The position numbers and the translations under genes are program-made. A DNA stretch of 64,000 bases, from contig JAKOGI010002269.1 of the NCBI GenBank assembly GCA_029747015.1, positions 1 through 64,000 of the forward strand, written 5' to 3'. The notes beneath the pieces are model-generated. The model searched no databases. It saw only the letters and a program-made list of their open reading frames with translations, and had not been told where the DNA came from. Below, in pieces: positions 36,158 through 50,181 of the stretch; the stretch's first letter is position 1; each line of letters begins with the position of its first letter. Source of the DNA: Carnegiea gigantea (taxonomy: Eukaryota > Streptophyta > Magnoliopsida > Caryophyllales > Cactaceae).

Positions 36158-37925
36158 TGTAACACCCCGAATTTCTACTTCATTCTTTCTTACTAATATT
36201 AACCTATGTGGCAGCTAAAAACCTAAATAGCAGGTTACTGTAGTAGTTTCTTGGTGGAAATACCAAGCTGAGTATCAACCAACACATTAATGCCAAAGGG
36301 TTTTTTAATAATACTTCAATTTAAAGATTTCAACCCAATTGTAGTAACGACTATGCTAGAACAAAATCTATTACAAGTGCCTTTACAAAACAAACTAAGT
36401 TGATCCAAACTATAACCTAAACGACAGAGCCTTGCTCTAACTTTGGGTCCCCATTCCCATGCGCACACACTTCACCTGAAAACAAACATTTAGGGAATAT
36501 GAGATAAACTCAATAACAATCACCCCTAACAGCAAAGATACGCACACAAATGCATTTTTAAAACATTTTATGGGTGGGGGAAACGCATAAGCTACTCAAG
36601 CAAGCTGCATTTTTACAAAAGTTAATAAGTACTCCCCATTTATTTAGTTTCAGCTTTACAAGGGTAAGCAACACCACTGGGTCTCATGGCCTGCTCTTAG
36701 GTCGAGGACGGCCACTTAACTGTAACCTCGCCTACTATCACTTGGACAGTTGCCGCTTAACTAACCCTAGCCTACCACCTCAATGGATGGTTATCGCTAA
36801 CCTGGCCCACGCCCATCCATAACGAGGCACGTGGTCGCTCACATGCATGCACTATACCTGGGGAAGGCTAAAGGCCTTCGAAACACAAGGGAAGCCAAAT
36901 TCCTCAATCTGACCCATTTAGTCGGTCATTACATGCTCAAAATTAATAATGCCCTTTAGTCCACATACTTAGTCCGAACCCGACCCAATCCTGTCTTAAA
37001 TATCCAGTTTTATTTTTGCAACATCACCAACCTCAAACCAACACATTCACCAATTTTGTAGAACAATGCAATTGCAAATCATAAGGAGAAATCGCATCAC
37101 ACACGCACCTGGTATAAATATAGAACCTTCACAAGACACATTCAAATATTCCTTCAGCAAAAGCACAATTAACATTTTCGAAGCATGTTTAGGGAAGGGT
37201 TAGGGCATGCTTGTCACCTGGGGGGCCATAACTTACGAGCACAGTTTCCCTTAGCTCAGCCTAGATACTCACACCTGGATTTGAACAACACCTATATTTT
37301 AGCCCCCAAACTGTATGAACACATCCCCACCGTATCCTTAGTCTAGATTAATTTTTCTACGATTTTTAGATCACTTTAGGAATTTCTAGTTGTAACCAAT
37401 CCGGATTTCCGTTTCGGTCAGAATCTGCACTCAACTTCCAGAGTCGGTATCTTGAGTTCTCGACATCAAAACTCAAACTTCTTTCCCATTCTAAAAATTT
37501 CACTCTGTCCCCTAAAATCCGTATGTTCGATATTTTCCCAAAATCTATCCAACATTAATTATATTTTCTCAAAGACCCCCCGCTATCACTGGCTTCCCAG
37601 ATCTGGGTAGCCATCGGTAAATCATCCATAATTGACACAATACAACTCCCATTTCCTTAATTCAAAAGCCAAAATACTCAGCACATTCTGACCTGTCTGT
37701 CATAAGAATTTCATGATTTTTCTTCTAATATAACATCGTGCGTCAAATTTTAAAATGGGATACATTTGGTCTCTAGTCAGTGGCGTTCTGCCCACTTTAT
37801 CTTCTTTCAAACAGAGTTCTTTTTGTCTGAATTTCCGTCACGTCGAAGTCAGTGGCGTTCTTTTAGTTGCATAGAACTCACCACTATGGTTGTATTTGAT
37901 GTCAACTTGAGCTTTGATACCACTT
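36158..37925 (-). repeat. Array unit 14, general type
   Basis: 1,768 bp. Its right end already carries C-type marks: TTTCTTCTAATATAACATCGTGCG and PBS GCTTTGATACCA. Confidence 0.88.
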
Positions 37926-39584
37926 TATAACACCCCAAATTTCTACTTCACTCTTTCTCGCTAATACTAACCTATCTGGCAGCTGAATGCCTAAATAGGA
38001 GGTTACCGCAGTATTTCTTCGTGGAAATATCAAGCTGAGCATCAACCAACACATTAACGCAAAAGGGCTCTTTAATATTACTTCAATTTAAGGATTTCAA
38101 CCCAATTATAGAAATGACTAGGCTAGAACAAAATCTATTACAAATGCCTTTCCAAAACAAACTAAGCTGGTCCAAACTATAACTTAAACGACGGAGCCTC
38201 GCCCTAACATTAGGTCCCTAATCCCATGCGCATACACTTCACCTGAAAACAAACATTTAGGCAATTTGACATAAACTCAATAATGGTTGGCCCTAACAGC
38301 AAAGATACACACATAAATGCATTTTTAAAACATTTTATGGGTGGGGGAAACGCATGAGCTACTCAGGCAAGCCACATTTTTGCAAAAGTCAAAAAGTACT
38401 CCATGTATATTCAGCTTTAGCTTTTCAAGGGTAAGCGACCCCACTTGGCCTCATGGCCTGCTCTTAGGTCGAGAACAACCGCTTAGCTGTAACCTAGCCC
38501 ACTATCACTCGGACAGTTACCGCTTAACTAACCGTGGCCTACAGCCTCCATGGATGGTTACCGCTAACCTCGCCCACGCCTATCCATAAGGAGGCACGTG
38601 GTTGCTCACATACAAGCACTATACCCAGGGAAGGCTAAAGGCTTTCGAAACACAAGAGAAGCCAAATTCCTCAATCTCACCCATGACCAACCTCAAGCCC
38701 ACACATTTCCCAATTTTGGAAAACAATGCAATTGTAAATCATAATGAGAAATCGCATCACACACGCACCTGGTATAAATATCGAACCTTCACACGACACA
38801 TTCAAATATTCCTTCAGCAAAAGCACAATTAACATTTTCGAAGCTCATTCGGGGAAGGGTTAGGGCATGCTTGTTACTTGGTAGGCCGTAACTTACGAGC
38901 TCCGTTTCCCTTAGCTTAGCCGAGATATTCGCACCTGGATCGAACAACACCCATATTCTAGCCCCCGAACTGTATGAACACATCTCCACTGTATCCTTAG
39001 TCTAGATTAATTTTTCTACGATTGTTAGATCACTTTAGGAATTTCTAGCTGTAACCCGTCCTGATTTCTGTTTCGTTCAGAATCTGGACTCAACTTCCAG
39101 AGTCCGTATCTTGGGTTTTTGACATCAAAACTCAAAGTTCTTTCCCATTCTCAAAAGTTCACTCTGTCCCCTACAATCCGTATGTTCGATGTTATCCCAA
39201 AATCTATCCAACACTAATTAAATTTTCTCAAACATCCCCTACTATCACTGGCTGCCCAGACCTGGGTAACCATCCGTAAAACATCCATAGCTGACACAAT
39301 ACAACTCCCATTTCCTTGCTTCAAAAGCCAAAATACTCAACACATTCTGACCTATCTGTCATAAGAATTTCATGATTTTTCTTCTAATATAACATCGTGC
39401 GTCGAATTTTAAAATGGGATACATTTGGTCTCTAGTTAGTGGCGTTCTGCCCACTTTATCTCCTTTCAAACGGAGTTCTTTTTGTCTGAATTTCCATCAC
39501 GTCGAAGTTAGTGGCGTTCTTTTGGTTGCATAGAACTCGCCACTATGGTTGTATTTGATGTCAACCTGAGCTTTGATACCACTT
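37926..39584 (-). repeat. Array unit 15, type C, with internal deletion
   Basis: 1,659 bp. About 105 bp are missing at 38683, where CTCACCC joins ATGACCAACC. C-type marks are AAAGGGCTCTTT, ATAGAAATGAC and GTAGGCCGTAAC. PBS: GCTTTGATACCA. Confidence 0.9.
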
Positions 39585-41350
39585 TGTAACACCCCGAATT
39601 TCTACTTCATTCTTTCTTACTAATATTAACCAATGTGGCAGCTGAAAACCTAAATAGGAGGTTACCGCAGTATTTTCTTCGTGGAAATATCAAGCTGAGC
39701 ATCAACCAACACATTAACGCAAAAGGGCTCTTTAACATTACTTCAATTTAAGGATTTCAACCCAATTATAGAAATGACTAGGCTAGAACAAAATCTATTA
39801 CAAGTGCCTTTCCAAAACAAACTAAGTTGATCCAAACTATAACTTAAACGACGGAGCCTCACCCTAACTTTGGGTCCCCAATCCCATGCGCATACACTTC
39901 ACCTGAAAACAAACATTTAGGGAATTTGACAAAAACTCAATAACGATCGGCCCTAACAGCAAAGATACGCACACAAATGCATTTTTAAAACATTTTATGG
40001 GTAGGAGAAATGCATGAGCTACTCCGGCAAGCCGCATTTTTACAAAAGTCAAAAAGTACTCCACGTCTATTCAGCTTTAGCTTTTCAAGGGTAAGCGACC
40101 CCACTTGGCCTCATGGCCTGCTCTTAGGTCGAGAACAACTGCTTAGCTGTAACGTAACCCACTATCACTCGGACAGTTACCGCTTAACTAACCGTGGCCT
40201 ACTGCCTCCATGGATGGCTACAGCTAGCCTCGCCCACGCCTATCCATAAGGAGGCATGTGGTTGCTCACATGCAAGCACTATACCCGGGGAAGGCTAAAG
40301 GCTTTCGAAACATAAGAGATGCCGAATTCCTCAATCTCACCCATTTAGTCGGTCATTACAGGCTCAAAATTAATAATGGCCTTTAGTCCACATACTTATC
40401 CCGAACCCAACCTATTCTTGTTTCAAATGTCCAATTTTATTTTGCAACATGACCAACCTCAAGCCCACACATTCCCCAATTTTGGAAAACAATGCAATTG
40501 TAAATCATAAGGAGATATCGCATCACACACGCACCTGGTATAAATATCGAACCTTCACACGACACATTCAAATATTCCTTCAGCAAAAGCACAATTAACA
40601 TTTTCGAAGCACATTCGAGGAAGGGTTAGGGCATGCTTGTTACTTGGTAGGCCGTAACTTACAAGCTCGGTTTCCCTTAGCTCAGCCGAGATATTCGCAC
40701 CTGGATTCGAACAACACCCATATTCTAGCCCCCAAACTATATGAACACATCCCCACTATATCCTTAGTCTAGATTAAGTTTTCTACGATTGTTAGATCAC
40801 TTTAGAATTTCTAATTGTAACCAGTCCTGATTTATGCCTCGTTCAGAATCTGGACTCAACTTCCAGAGTCCGTATCTTGGGTTTTCGACATCAAAACTCA
40901 AAGTTCTTTCCCATTCTCAAAAGTTCACTCTGTCCCCTAAAATCCGTATGTTCGATGTTTTCCCAAAATCTATCCAACACTAATTAAATTTTCTCAAACA
41001 TCCCCTACTATCACTGGTGGCCCAGACCTGGGTAACCATCCATAAAACATCCATAACTGACACAATACAACTCCCATTTCCTTGCTTCAAAAGCCAAAAT
41101 ACTCAGCACATTCTGACCTATCTCTCATAAGAATTTCATGATTTTTCTTCTAATATGACATCGTGCGTCGAATTTTAAAATGGGATACATTTGGTCTCTA
41201 GTCAGTGGCGTTCTGCCCACTTTATCTTCTTTCAAACGGAGTTCTTTGTGTTTGAATTTCCATCACGTCGAAGTCAGTGGCGTTCTTTTGGTTGCATAGA
41301 ACTCGCCACTATGCTTGTATTTGATGTCAACCTGAGCTTTGATACGACTT
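39585..41350 (-). repeat. Array unit 16, type C
   Basis: 1,766 bp. C marks are GGGCTCTTTAACATTAC, CGATCGGCCC and CTTGGCCTCATGG. PBS: GCTTTGATACGA. Confidence 0.9.
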
Positions 41351-43116
41351 TGTAACACCCCGAATTTCTACTTCATTCTTTCTTACTAATATTAACCTAT
41401 GTGGCAGCTGAAAACCTAAATAGGAGGTTACCGCAGTATTTTCTTCGTGGAAAAATCAAGCTGAGCATCAACCAACACATTAACGCAAAAGGGCTCTTTA
41501 ACATTACTTCAATTTAAGGATTTCAACCCAATTATAGAAATGACTAGGCTAGAACAAAATCCATTACAAGTGCCTTTCCAAAACAAACTAAGTTGATCCA
41601 AACTATAACTAGAGCGACGGAGCCTCACCCTAACTTTCGGTCCCCAATCCTATGCGCATACACTTCACCTGAAGACAAGCATTTAGGGAATTTAACATAA
41701 ACTCAATAACGATCGGCCCTAACAGTAAAGATACGCACACAAATGCATTTTTAAAACATTTTATGGGTGGGGGAAACGCATGAGCTGCTCAGGCAAGCCA
41801 CATTTTTACAAAAGTCAAAAAGTACTCCACGTTTATTCAGCTTTAGCTTTTCAAGGGTAAGCGACCCCACTTGGCCTCATGGCCTGCTCTTAGGTCGAGA
41901 ACAACCGCTTAGCTGTAACCTAGCCTACTATCACTCGGACAGTTACCGCTTAACTAACCCTGGCCTACTGCCTCCATGGATCGTTGCCGCTAACCTCGCC
42001 CAAGCCTATCCATAAGGAGGCACGTGGTTGCTCACATGCAAGCGCTTTACCCGAGAAGGCTAAAGGCTCTCGAAACACAAGAGAAGCCAAATTCCTCAAT
42101 CTCACCCATTTAGTCGGTCATTACAAGCTCAAAATTAATAATGACCTTTAGTCCTCATACTTAGCCCAAACCCAACCTATTCTTATTTCAAATGTCCAAT
42201 TTTATTTTGTAACATGACCAACCTCAAGCCCATACATTCCCCAATTTTGTAAAACAATGCAATTGCAAATCATAAGGAGAAACCGCATCACGCACGCACC
42301 TGGTATAAATATCGAACCTTCACACGACACATTCAAATATTCCTTCAGCAAAAGCACAATTAACATTTTCGAAGCACATTCGGGGAAGGGTTAGGGCATG
42401 CTTGCTACTTGGTAGGCCGTAACTTACGAGCTCGGTTTCCCTTAGCTCAGCCGAGATATTCGCACCTGGATTCGAACAACACCCATATTCTAGCCCCCAA
42501 ACTGTATGAACACATCCCCACTATATCCTTAGTCTAGATTAATTTTTCTACGATTGTTAGATCACTTTTGGAATTTCTAGCTGTAATCAGTCCTGATTTC
42601 TGTTTCGCTCAGAATATGGACTCAACTTTTGGAGTCCGTATCTTGGGTTTTCGACATCAAAACTCAAAGTTCTTTCCCATTCTCAAAAGTTCACTCTGTC
42701 CCCTAAAATCCGTATGTTCGATGTTTTCCCAAAATCTATCCAACACTAATTAAATTTTCTCAAACATCCCCTACTATCACTGGCTGCCCAGACCTGGGTA
42801 ACCATCCGTAAAACATCCATAACTGACACAGTACAACTCCCATTTCCTTGCTTCAAAAGCCAAAATACTCAGCACATTCTGACCTATCTGTCATAAGAAT
42901 TTCATGATTTTTCTTCTAATATAACATCATGCGTCGAATTTTAAAATGGGATACATTTGGTCTCTAGTCAGTGGCGTTCTGCCCACTTTATCTTCTTTCA
43001 AATGGAGTTCTTTTTGTCAGAATTCCCATCACGTTGATGTCAGTGGCGTTCTTTTGGTTACATAGAACTCGCCACTATGGTTGTATTTGATGTCAACCTG
43101 AGCTTTGATACCACTT
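41351..43116 (-). repeat. Array unit 17, type C
   Basis: 1,766 bp, very close to unit 16 along its length. PBS: GCTTTGATACCA. Confidence 0.9.
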
Positions 43117-44883
43117 TGTAGCACCCCGAATTTCTACTTCATTCTTTCTTACTAATATTAACCTATGTGGCAGCTGAAAACCTAAATAGGAGGTTACTGC
43201 AGTATTTTCTTCGTGGAAATATCAAGCTGAGCATCAGCAAACACATTAACGCAAAAGGGCTCTTTAACATTACTTCAATCTAAGGATTTCAACCCAATTA
43301 TAGAAATGACTAGGCTAGAACAAAATCTATTACAAGTGCCTTTCCAAAACAGACTATGTTGATCCAAACTATAACTTAAACGACGGAGCCTCGCCCTAAC
43401 TTTGGGTCCCCAATCCCATGCGCATGCACTTCACCTGAAAACAAGCATTTAGGGAATTTGACATAAACTCAATAATGATCGGCCCTAACAGCAAAGATAC
43501 GCACACAAATGCATTTTTTAAACATCTTATGGGTGGGGGAAACGCACAGGCTACTCAGGCAAGCTGCAATTTTACAACAGTCAATAAGTACTCCCCGTTT
43601 ATTCAGTTTCGGCTTTTCAAGGGTAAGCGACCCCACTTGGCCTCATGGCCTGCTCTTAGGTTGAGAACAACCGCTTAGCTGCAACCTAGCCTACTATCAC
43701 TCGGACCGTTACCGCTTAACTAACCCTGGCCTACTGCCTCCATGGATGGTTGCCGCTAACCTCGCCCACGCCTATCCATAAGGAGGCACGTGGTTGCTCA
43801 CATGCAAGCACTATACCCGGGGAAGGCTAAAGGCTTTCGAAACACAAGAGAAGCCAAATTCCTCAATCTCACCCATTTAGTCGGTCATTACAAGCTCAAA
43901 ATTAATAATGGCCTTTAGTCCACATATTTAGCCCGAACCCAACCTATTCTTGTTTCAAATGTCCAATTTTATTTTGCAACATGACCAACCTCAAGCCCAC
44001 ACATTCCCCAATTTTGGAAAACAATGCAATTGTAAATCAAAAGGAGATATCGCATCACACACGCACCTGGTATAAATATCGAACCTTCACACGACACATT
44101 CAAATATTCCTTCAGCAAAAGCACAATTAACATTTTCGAAGCACATTCGGGGAAGGGTTAGGGCATGCTTGTTACTTGGTAGGCCGTAACTTACGAGCTC
44201 CGTTTCCCTTAGCTTAGCCGAGATATTCGCACCTGGATTCGAACAACACCCATATTCTAGCCCCCGAACTGTATGAACACATCCCCACTGTATCCTTAGT
44301 CTAGATTAATTTTTCTACGATTGTTAGATCACTTTAGGAATTTCTAACTGTAACCTGTCCTAATTTCTGTTTCGTTCAGAATCTGGACTCAACTTCCAAA
44401 GTCCGTATCTTGGGTGTTCGACATCAAAACTCAAAGTTCTTTCCCATTCTCAAAAGTTCACTCTGTCCCCTAAAATCCGTATGTTCGATGTTATCCCAAA
44501 ATATATCCAACACTAATTAAATTTTCTCAAACATCCCCTGCTATCACTGGCTGCCCAGACCTGGGTAACCATCCGTAAAACGTCCATAGCTGACACAATA
44601 CAACTCCCATTTCCTTGCTTCAAAAGCCAAAATACTCAGCACATTCTGACCTATCTGTCATAAGAATTTCATGATTTTTCTTCTAATATAACATCGTGCG
44701 TCGAATTTTAAAATGGGATACATTTGGCCTCTAGTCAGTGGCGTTCTGCCCACTTTATCTCCTTTCAAACGGAGTTCTTTTTGTCTGAATTTCCATCACG
44801 TCGACGTCAGTGGCGTTCTTTTGGTTGCATAGAACTCGCCACTATGGTTGTATTTGATGTCAACCTGAGCTTTGATACCACTT
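43117..44883 (-). repeat. Array unit 18, type C
   Basis: 1,767 bp. It carries AACATCTTATGGGTGGGG and GCACAGGCTACTC, private variants shared with unit 23. PBS: GCTTTGATACCA. Confidence 0.9.
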
Positions 44884-46648
44884 TGTAACACCCCGAATTT
44901 CTACTTCATTCTTTCTTACTAATATTAACCTATATGGCAGGCGAAAACCTAAATAGGAGGTTACCGCAGCATTTTCTTCGTGGAAATATCAAGCTGAGCA
45001 TCAACCAACACATTAACGCAAAAGGGCTCTTTAACATTACCTCAATTTAAGGATTTCAACCCAATTGTAGCAACGACTAGGCTAGAACAAAATCTCTTAC
45101 AAGTGCCTTTCCAAAACAAACTAAGTTGATCCAAACTATAACTTAAACGACGGAGCCTCGCCCTAACTTTGGGTCCCCAATCCCATGCGCATACACTTCA
45201 CCTGAAAACAAACATTTATGGAATTTGACATAAACTCAATAACGATCGGCCCTAACAGCAAAGATACGCGCACAAATGCATTTTTAAAACATTTTATGGG
45301 TGCAAGAAATGCCTAAGCTACTCAGGTAAGCCGCATTTTTACAAAAGTCAAAAAGTACTCCACGTCTATTCAGCTTTAGCTTTTCAAGGGTAAGTGACCC
45401 CACTTGGCCTCATGGCCTGCTCTTAGGTCGAGAACAACCGCTTAGCTGCAACCTAGCCTACCATCACTTGGACAGTTGCCGCTTAACTAACCCTGACCTA
45501 CTGCCTCCATGGGTGGTTACCGCTAACCTCGCCCACGCCTATCCATAAGGAGGCACGTGGTTGCTCACATGCAAGCACTATACCTGCGGAAGGCTAAAGG
45601 CTTTCGAAACACAAGAGAAGCCAAATTCCTCAATCTCACCCATTTAGTCGGTCATTACAAGCTCAAAATTAATAATGGCCTTCAGTCCACATACTTACAC
45701 CGAACCCAACCTATTCTTGTTTCAAATGTCCAATTTTATTTTGGAACATGACCAACCTTATGCCCACACATTCCCCAATTTTGTAAAACAATGCAATTGC
45801 AAATCATAAGGAGATATCGCATCACACACGCACCTGGTATAAATATCGAACCTTCACACGATACATTCAAATATTCCATCAGCAAAAGCACAATTAAGAT
45901 TTTTGAAGCACATTCGGGGAAGGGTTAGGGCATGCTTGTTATCTGGTAGGCCGTAACTTACGAACTCGGTTTCCCTTAGCTCACCCAAGATATTCGCACC
46001 TGGATTCGAACAACACCTATATTTTAGCCCGCAAATAGTATGAACACATCCCCACCGTATCCTTAGTCTAGATTAATTTTTCTACGATTTTTAGATCACT
46101 TTAGGAATTTCTAGTTATAACCAGTCCCGATATTCGTTTCGGTCAGAATCTGGACTTAACTTCCAGAGTCCATATCCTAAGTTCCCAACATCAAAAGTCA
46201 AAGTTCTTTCCCATTCTGCAAATTTCACTCTGTCCCCTAAAATCCATATGTTTGATGTTTTCCCAAAATCTATCCAACGCTAATTAAATTTTCTCAAAGA
46301 CCCCCGCTAGCATTGGCTGCCCAGACCTGGGTATTCATCGGTAAATCACCCATAACTGACACAATACAACTCCATTTCCTTGATTCAGAAGCCAAAATAC
46401 TCAGCACATTTTGACCTATCTATCACAAGAATTTCATAATTTTTCATCTGATATAACATCATGGGTCGAATTTTAAAATGGTATACATTCGGTCTCTAGT
46501 CAGTGGAATTTTGCCCACCTTATCTTCTTTCAAACGGAGTCCTTTTGGCCTGAATTTCCACCACATCGAAGTCAGTGGTGTTCTTTTGGTTGTATGGAAC
46601 TCGCCACTGCGGTTGTATTTGATGTCAACCTAAGCTCTGATACCACTT
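44884..46648 (-). repeat. Array unit 19, type C to general transition
   Basis: 1,765 bp. C-type through about 45900, then general-type variants (GATTTTTAGATCAC, TCATCTGATATAAC). The PBS at the right end is perfect. Confidence 0.88.
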
Positions 46649-48414
46649 TGTAACGCTCCGAATTTCTACTTCATTCTTTCTGGCTAACATTAACCTATGT
46701 GGCAGTTGACAACCTAAATAGCAGGTTACCGCTGTATTTTCTTCGTGGAAATACTGAGCTGAGTATCAACCAACACATTAATGCAAAAGGGTTCATTAAT
46801 AATACTTCAATTTAAAGATTTCAACCCAATTATAGCGATGACTAGGCTAGAACAAAATCTATTACAAGTGCCTTTCCAAGACAAACTAAGTTGATCCAAA
46901 CTATAACTTAAACGATGGAGCCTCGCTTTAACTTTAGGTCCCCATTCCCATGCGCATACACTTCACCTGAAAACAAACATTTAGGGAATATGAGAAAAAC
47001 TCAATAACAATCACCCCTAACAGCAAAGATACGCACACAAATGTATTTTTAAAACATTTTATGGTGGGGGAAACACGTAAGCTACTCAGGCAAGCTACAT
47101 TTTCACAAAAATCAATAAGTACTCCCCGTTTATTCAGTTTCAGCTTTTCAAGGGTAAGCGACCCCACAGGGCCTCATGGCCTGCCCTTAGGTCCAGAACA
47201 ACCACTTAACTGTAACCTGCCTTACTATCACTCGCATAGTTACTGCTTAACTAACCCTGGCCTACTGCCTCAATGGATGGTTACCGCTAACCTGGCCCAC
47301 ACCCATTCATAAGGAGGCATGTGGTTGCTCACATGCATGCACTATACCTGGGGAAGGCTAAAGGCCTTCGAAACACAAGGGAAACCAAATTCCTCAATCT
47401 CACTCGTTTAGTCGGTCATTACATGCTCAAAATTAATAATGCCCTTTAGTCCACATACTTAGTCCGAACCTAACCCATTCTTGTCTCAAATATCCAATTT
47501 TATTTTGCAACCTGACCAACCTCAAACCCACCCATTCGCCAATTTTGTAAAACAATGCAATTGCAAATCATAAGGGGAAATTGCATCACACACACATCTG
47601 GTATAAATATCAAACCTTCACACGACACATTCAAATATTCCTTCAGCAAAAGCGTAATTCACATTTTCGAAGCAGATTCGGGGAAGGGTTAGGGCATGCT
47701 TGTTGCCTGGTAGGTCGTAACTTACGAGCTCGGTTTCCCTTAGCTCCGCTTAGATATTCGCACCTGGATTCGAATAATACCCATATTTTAGCCCCCAAAC
47801 TGTACGAACACATCCCCACCGTATCCTTAGTCTAGATTAATTTTTCTACGATTTTTAGATCACTTTAGGAATTTCTAGTTGTCACCAGCCCTGGTTTCCC
47901 TTTCGGTCAGAAACTGGATTCAACTTCCAGAGCCCATATCTTGACTTCGCGACATCAAAACTCAAAGTTCTTTCCCATTCTGAAAATTTCACTCTGTTCC
48001 CTAAAATCCGTATGTTCGATGTTTTCCCAAAATCTATCCAACACTAATTGAATTTTCTCAGAGATCCCCGGCTATCACTGGCTGCCTAGATCTAGGTAGC
48101 CATCGGTTAATCATGCATAACTGCCATAATATAACTCCCATTTCTTTGATTTAAAGGCCAAAACGCTCAGCACATTCTGACCTATCCCTCATAAGAATTT
48201 CATGATTTTTTGACTAATATAACATCGTGGGTCGAATTTTAAAATGGGACACATTCGGTCTCTAGTCAGTGGCGTTCTGCCCACTTTATCTTCTTTCAAA
48301 TAGAGATCTTTTGGTCCGAATTTCCACCACGTTGAAGTCAGTGGTGTTCTTTTGGTTGTATAGAACTCTCCACTACAGTTGCATATGATGTCAACCTCAG
48401 CTCTGATACCACTT
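46649..48414 (-). repeat. Array unit 20, general type
   Basis: 1,766 bp. The LTR end is changed to TGTAACGCTCC. The PBS at the right end is perfect. Confidence 0.88.
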
Positions 48415-50181
48415 TGTAACACCCCGAATTTCTATTTCATTCTTTCTTACTATTATTAACCTATGTGGCTGTTGACAACCTAAATAGGAGGTTACCGCAG
48501 CATTTTCTTCGTGGAAATACCAAGATGAGTATCAACCAACACATTAATGCAAAAGGGTTCTTTAATAATACCTCAATTTAAAGATTTCAACCCAATTATG
48601 GCAACGACTAGGCTAGAACAAAATCTATTACAAGTGCCTTTCCAAAACAAACTAAGTTAATTCAAACTATAACTTAAACGACAGAGCCTCGCTCTAACCT
48701 TAGGTCCCCATTTCCATGCACATACACTTCACCTGAAAATAAACATTTAGGGAATATCAGAGAAACTCAATAACAATCACCCTTAACAGCAGAGATACGC
48801 ACACAAATGCATTTTTAAAACATTTTATGGGTAGGGGAAACGCATGAGCTACTCAGGCAAGCTGCATTTTTACAAAAGTCAATAAGTACTCCCTGTTTAT
48901 TCAGTTTCAGCTTTTCAAGGGTAAGCAACCCCACTGGATCTCATGGCCTACTCTTAGGTCGAGAACAGCCGCTTAACTGTAACCTGGCCTACTATCACTC
49001 GGACAGTTACTGCCTAACTAACCCTGGCCTACCGCCTCAATGGATGGTCACCGCTAACCTGGCCTGTGCCCATCCATAAGGAGGCACATGGTTCCTCACG
49101 TGCATGCACTATACCTGGGGAAGGCTAAAGGCCTTCGAAAGACAAGGGAAACCAAATTCCTCAATCTCCCCCATTTAGTCGGTCATTACATGCTCAAAAT
49201 TAATAATGCCCTTTTGGTCCACATACTTAGTCCGAACTCGACCCATTCTTGTCCCAAATATCCAATTTTATTTTGCAACATGACCAACCTCAAACCTACA
49301 TATTTGCCGATTTTGTAAAACAATGCAATTGCAAATCATAAGGAGAAATCGGATCACACACACACCTGGTATAAATATCGAACCTTCACACGACACATTC
49401 AAATATTCCTTCAGCAAAAGCACAATTAACATTTTCGAAGCGCATTCGGGGAAGGGTTAGGGCATGCTTGTTACCTGGTAGGCCGTAACTTACGAACTCA
49501 GTTTCCCTTAGCTTAACCTAGATATTCGCACCTGGATTCGAACAACACCCATATTTTAGCCCCCAAACAGTATGAACACATCCCCACCGTATCCTTAGTC
49601 TAGATTAATTTTTCTGCGATTTTTAGATCACTTTAGGAATTTCTAGTTGTAACCAGTCCTAGTATCCCTTTCGGTCAGAATCTGGACTCAACTTCCAGAG
49701 TCCATATCTTGACTTCCCGACATTAAAACTCAAAGTTCTTTCCCATTCTGAAAATTTCACTCTGTCCCCTACAATCCGTATGTTTGAGGTTTTCCAAAAA
49801 TCTATCCAATGCTAATTAAATTTTCTTAAAGACCCTCCGCTATCACTGGCTGCCCAGATCTGGGTAGCCATCGGTAAATCATCCATAACTGACACAATAC
49901 AGCTCCATTTCCTTGATCCAAAAGCCAAAGTACTCAGCACATTTTGACCTATCTGTCACAAGAATTTCATGATTTTTCGACTAATATAACATCATGGGTC
50001 GAATTTTAAAATGGGATACATTTGGTCTCCAGTCAGTGGCGTTCTGCCCACTTTATCTTCTTTCAAACGGAGTTCTTTTGGCCCGAATTTCCACCACGTC
50101 GAAGTCAGTGGCATTCTTTTGGTTGCACGAAACTCGCCACTATGGTCGCATCTGATGTCAACCTAAGCTCCAATACCACTT
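48415..50181 (-). repeat. Array unit 21, general type
   Basis: 1,767 bp. Shares GTGGC(A/T)GTTGA variants with units 20 and 22. PBS: GCTCCAATACCA. Confidence 0.88.
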
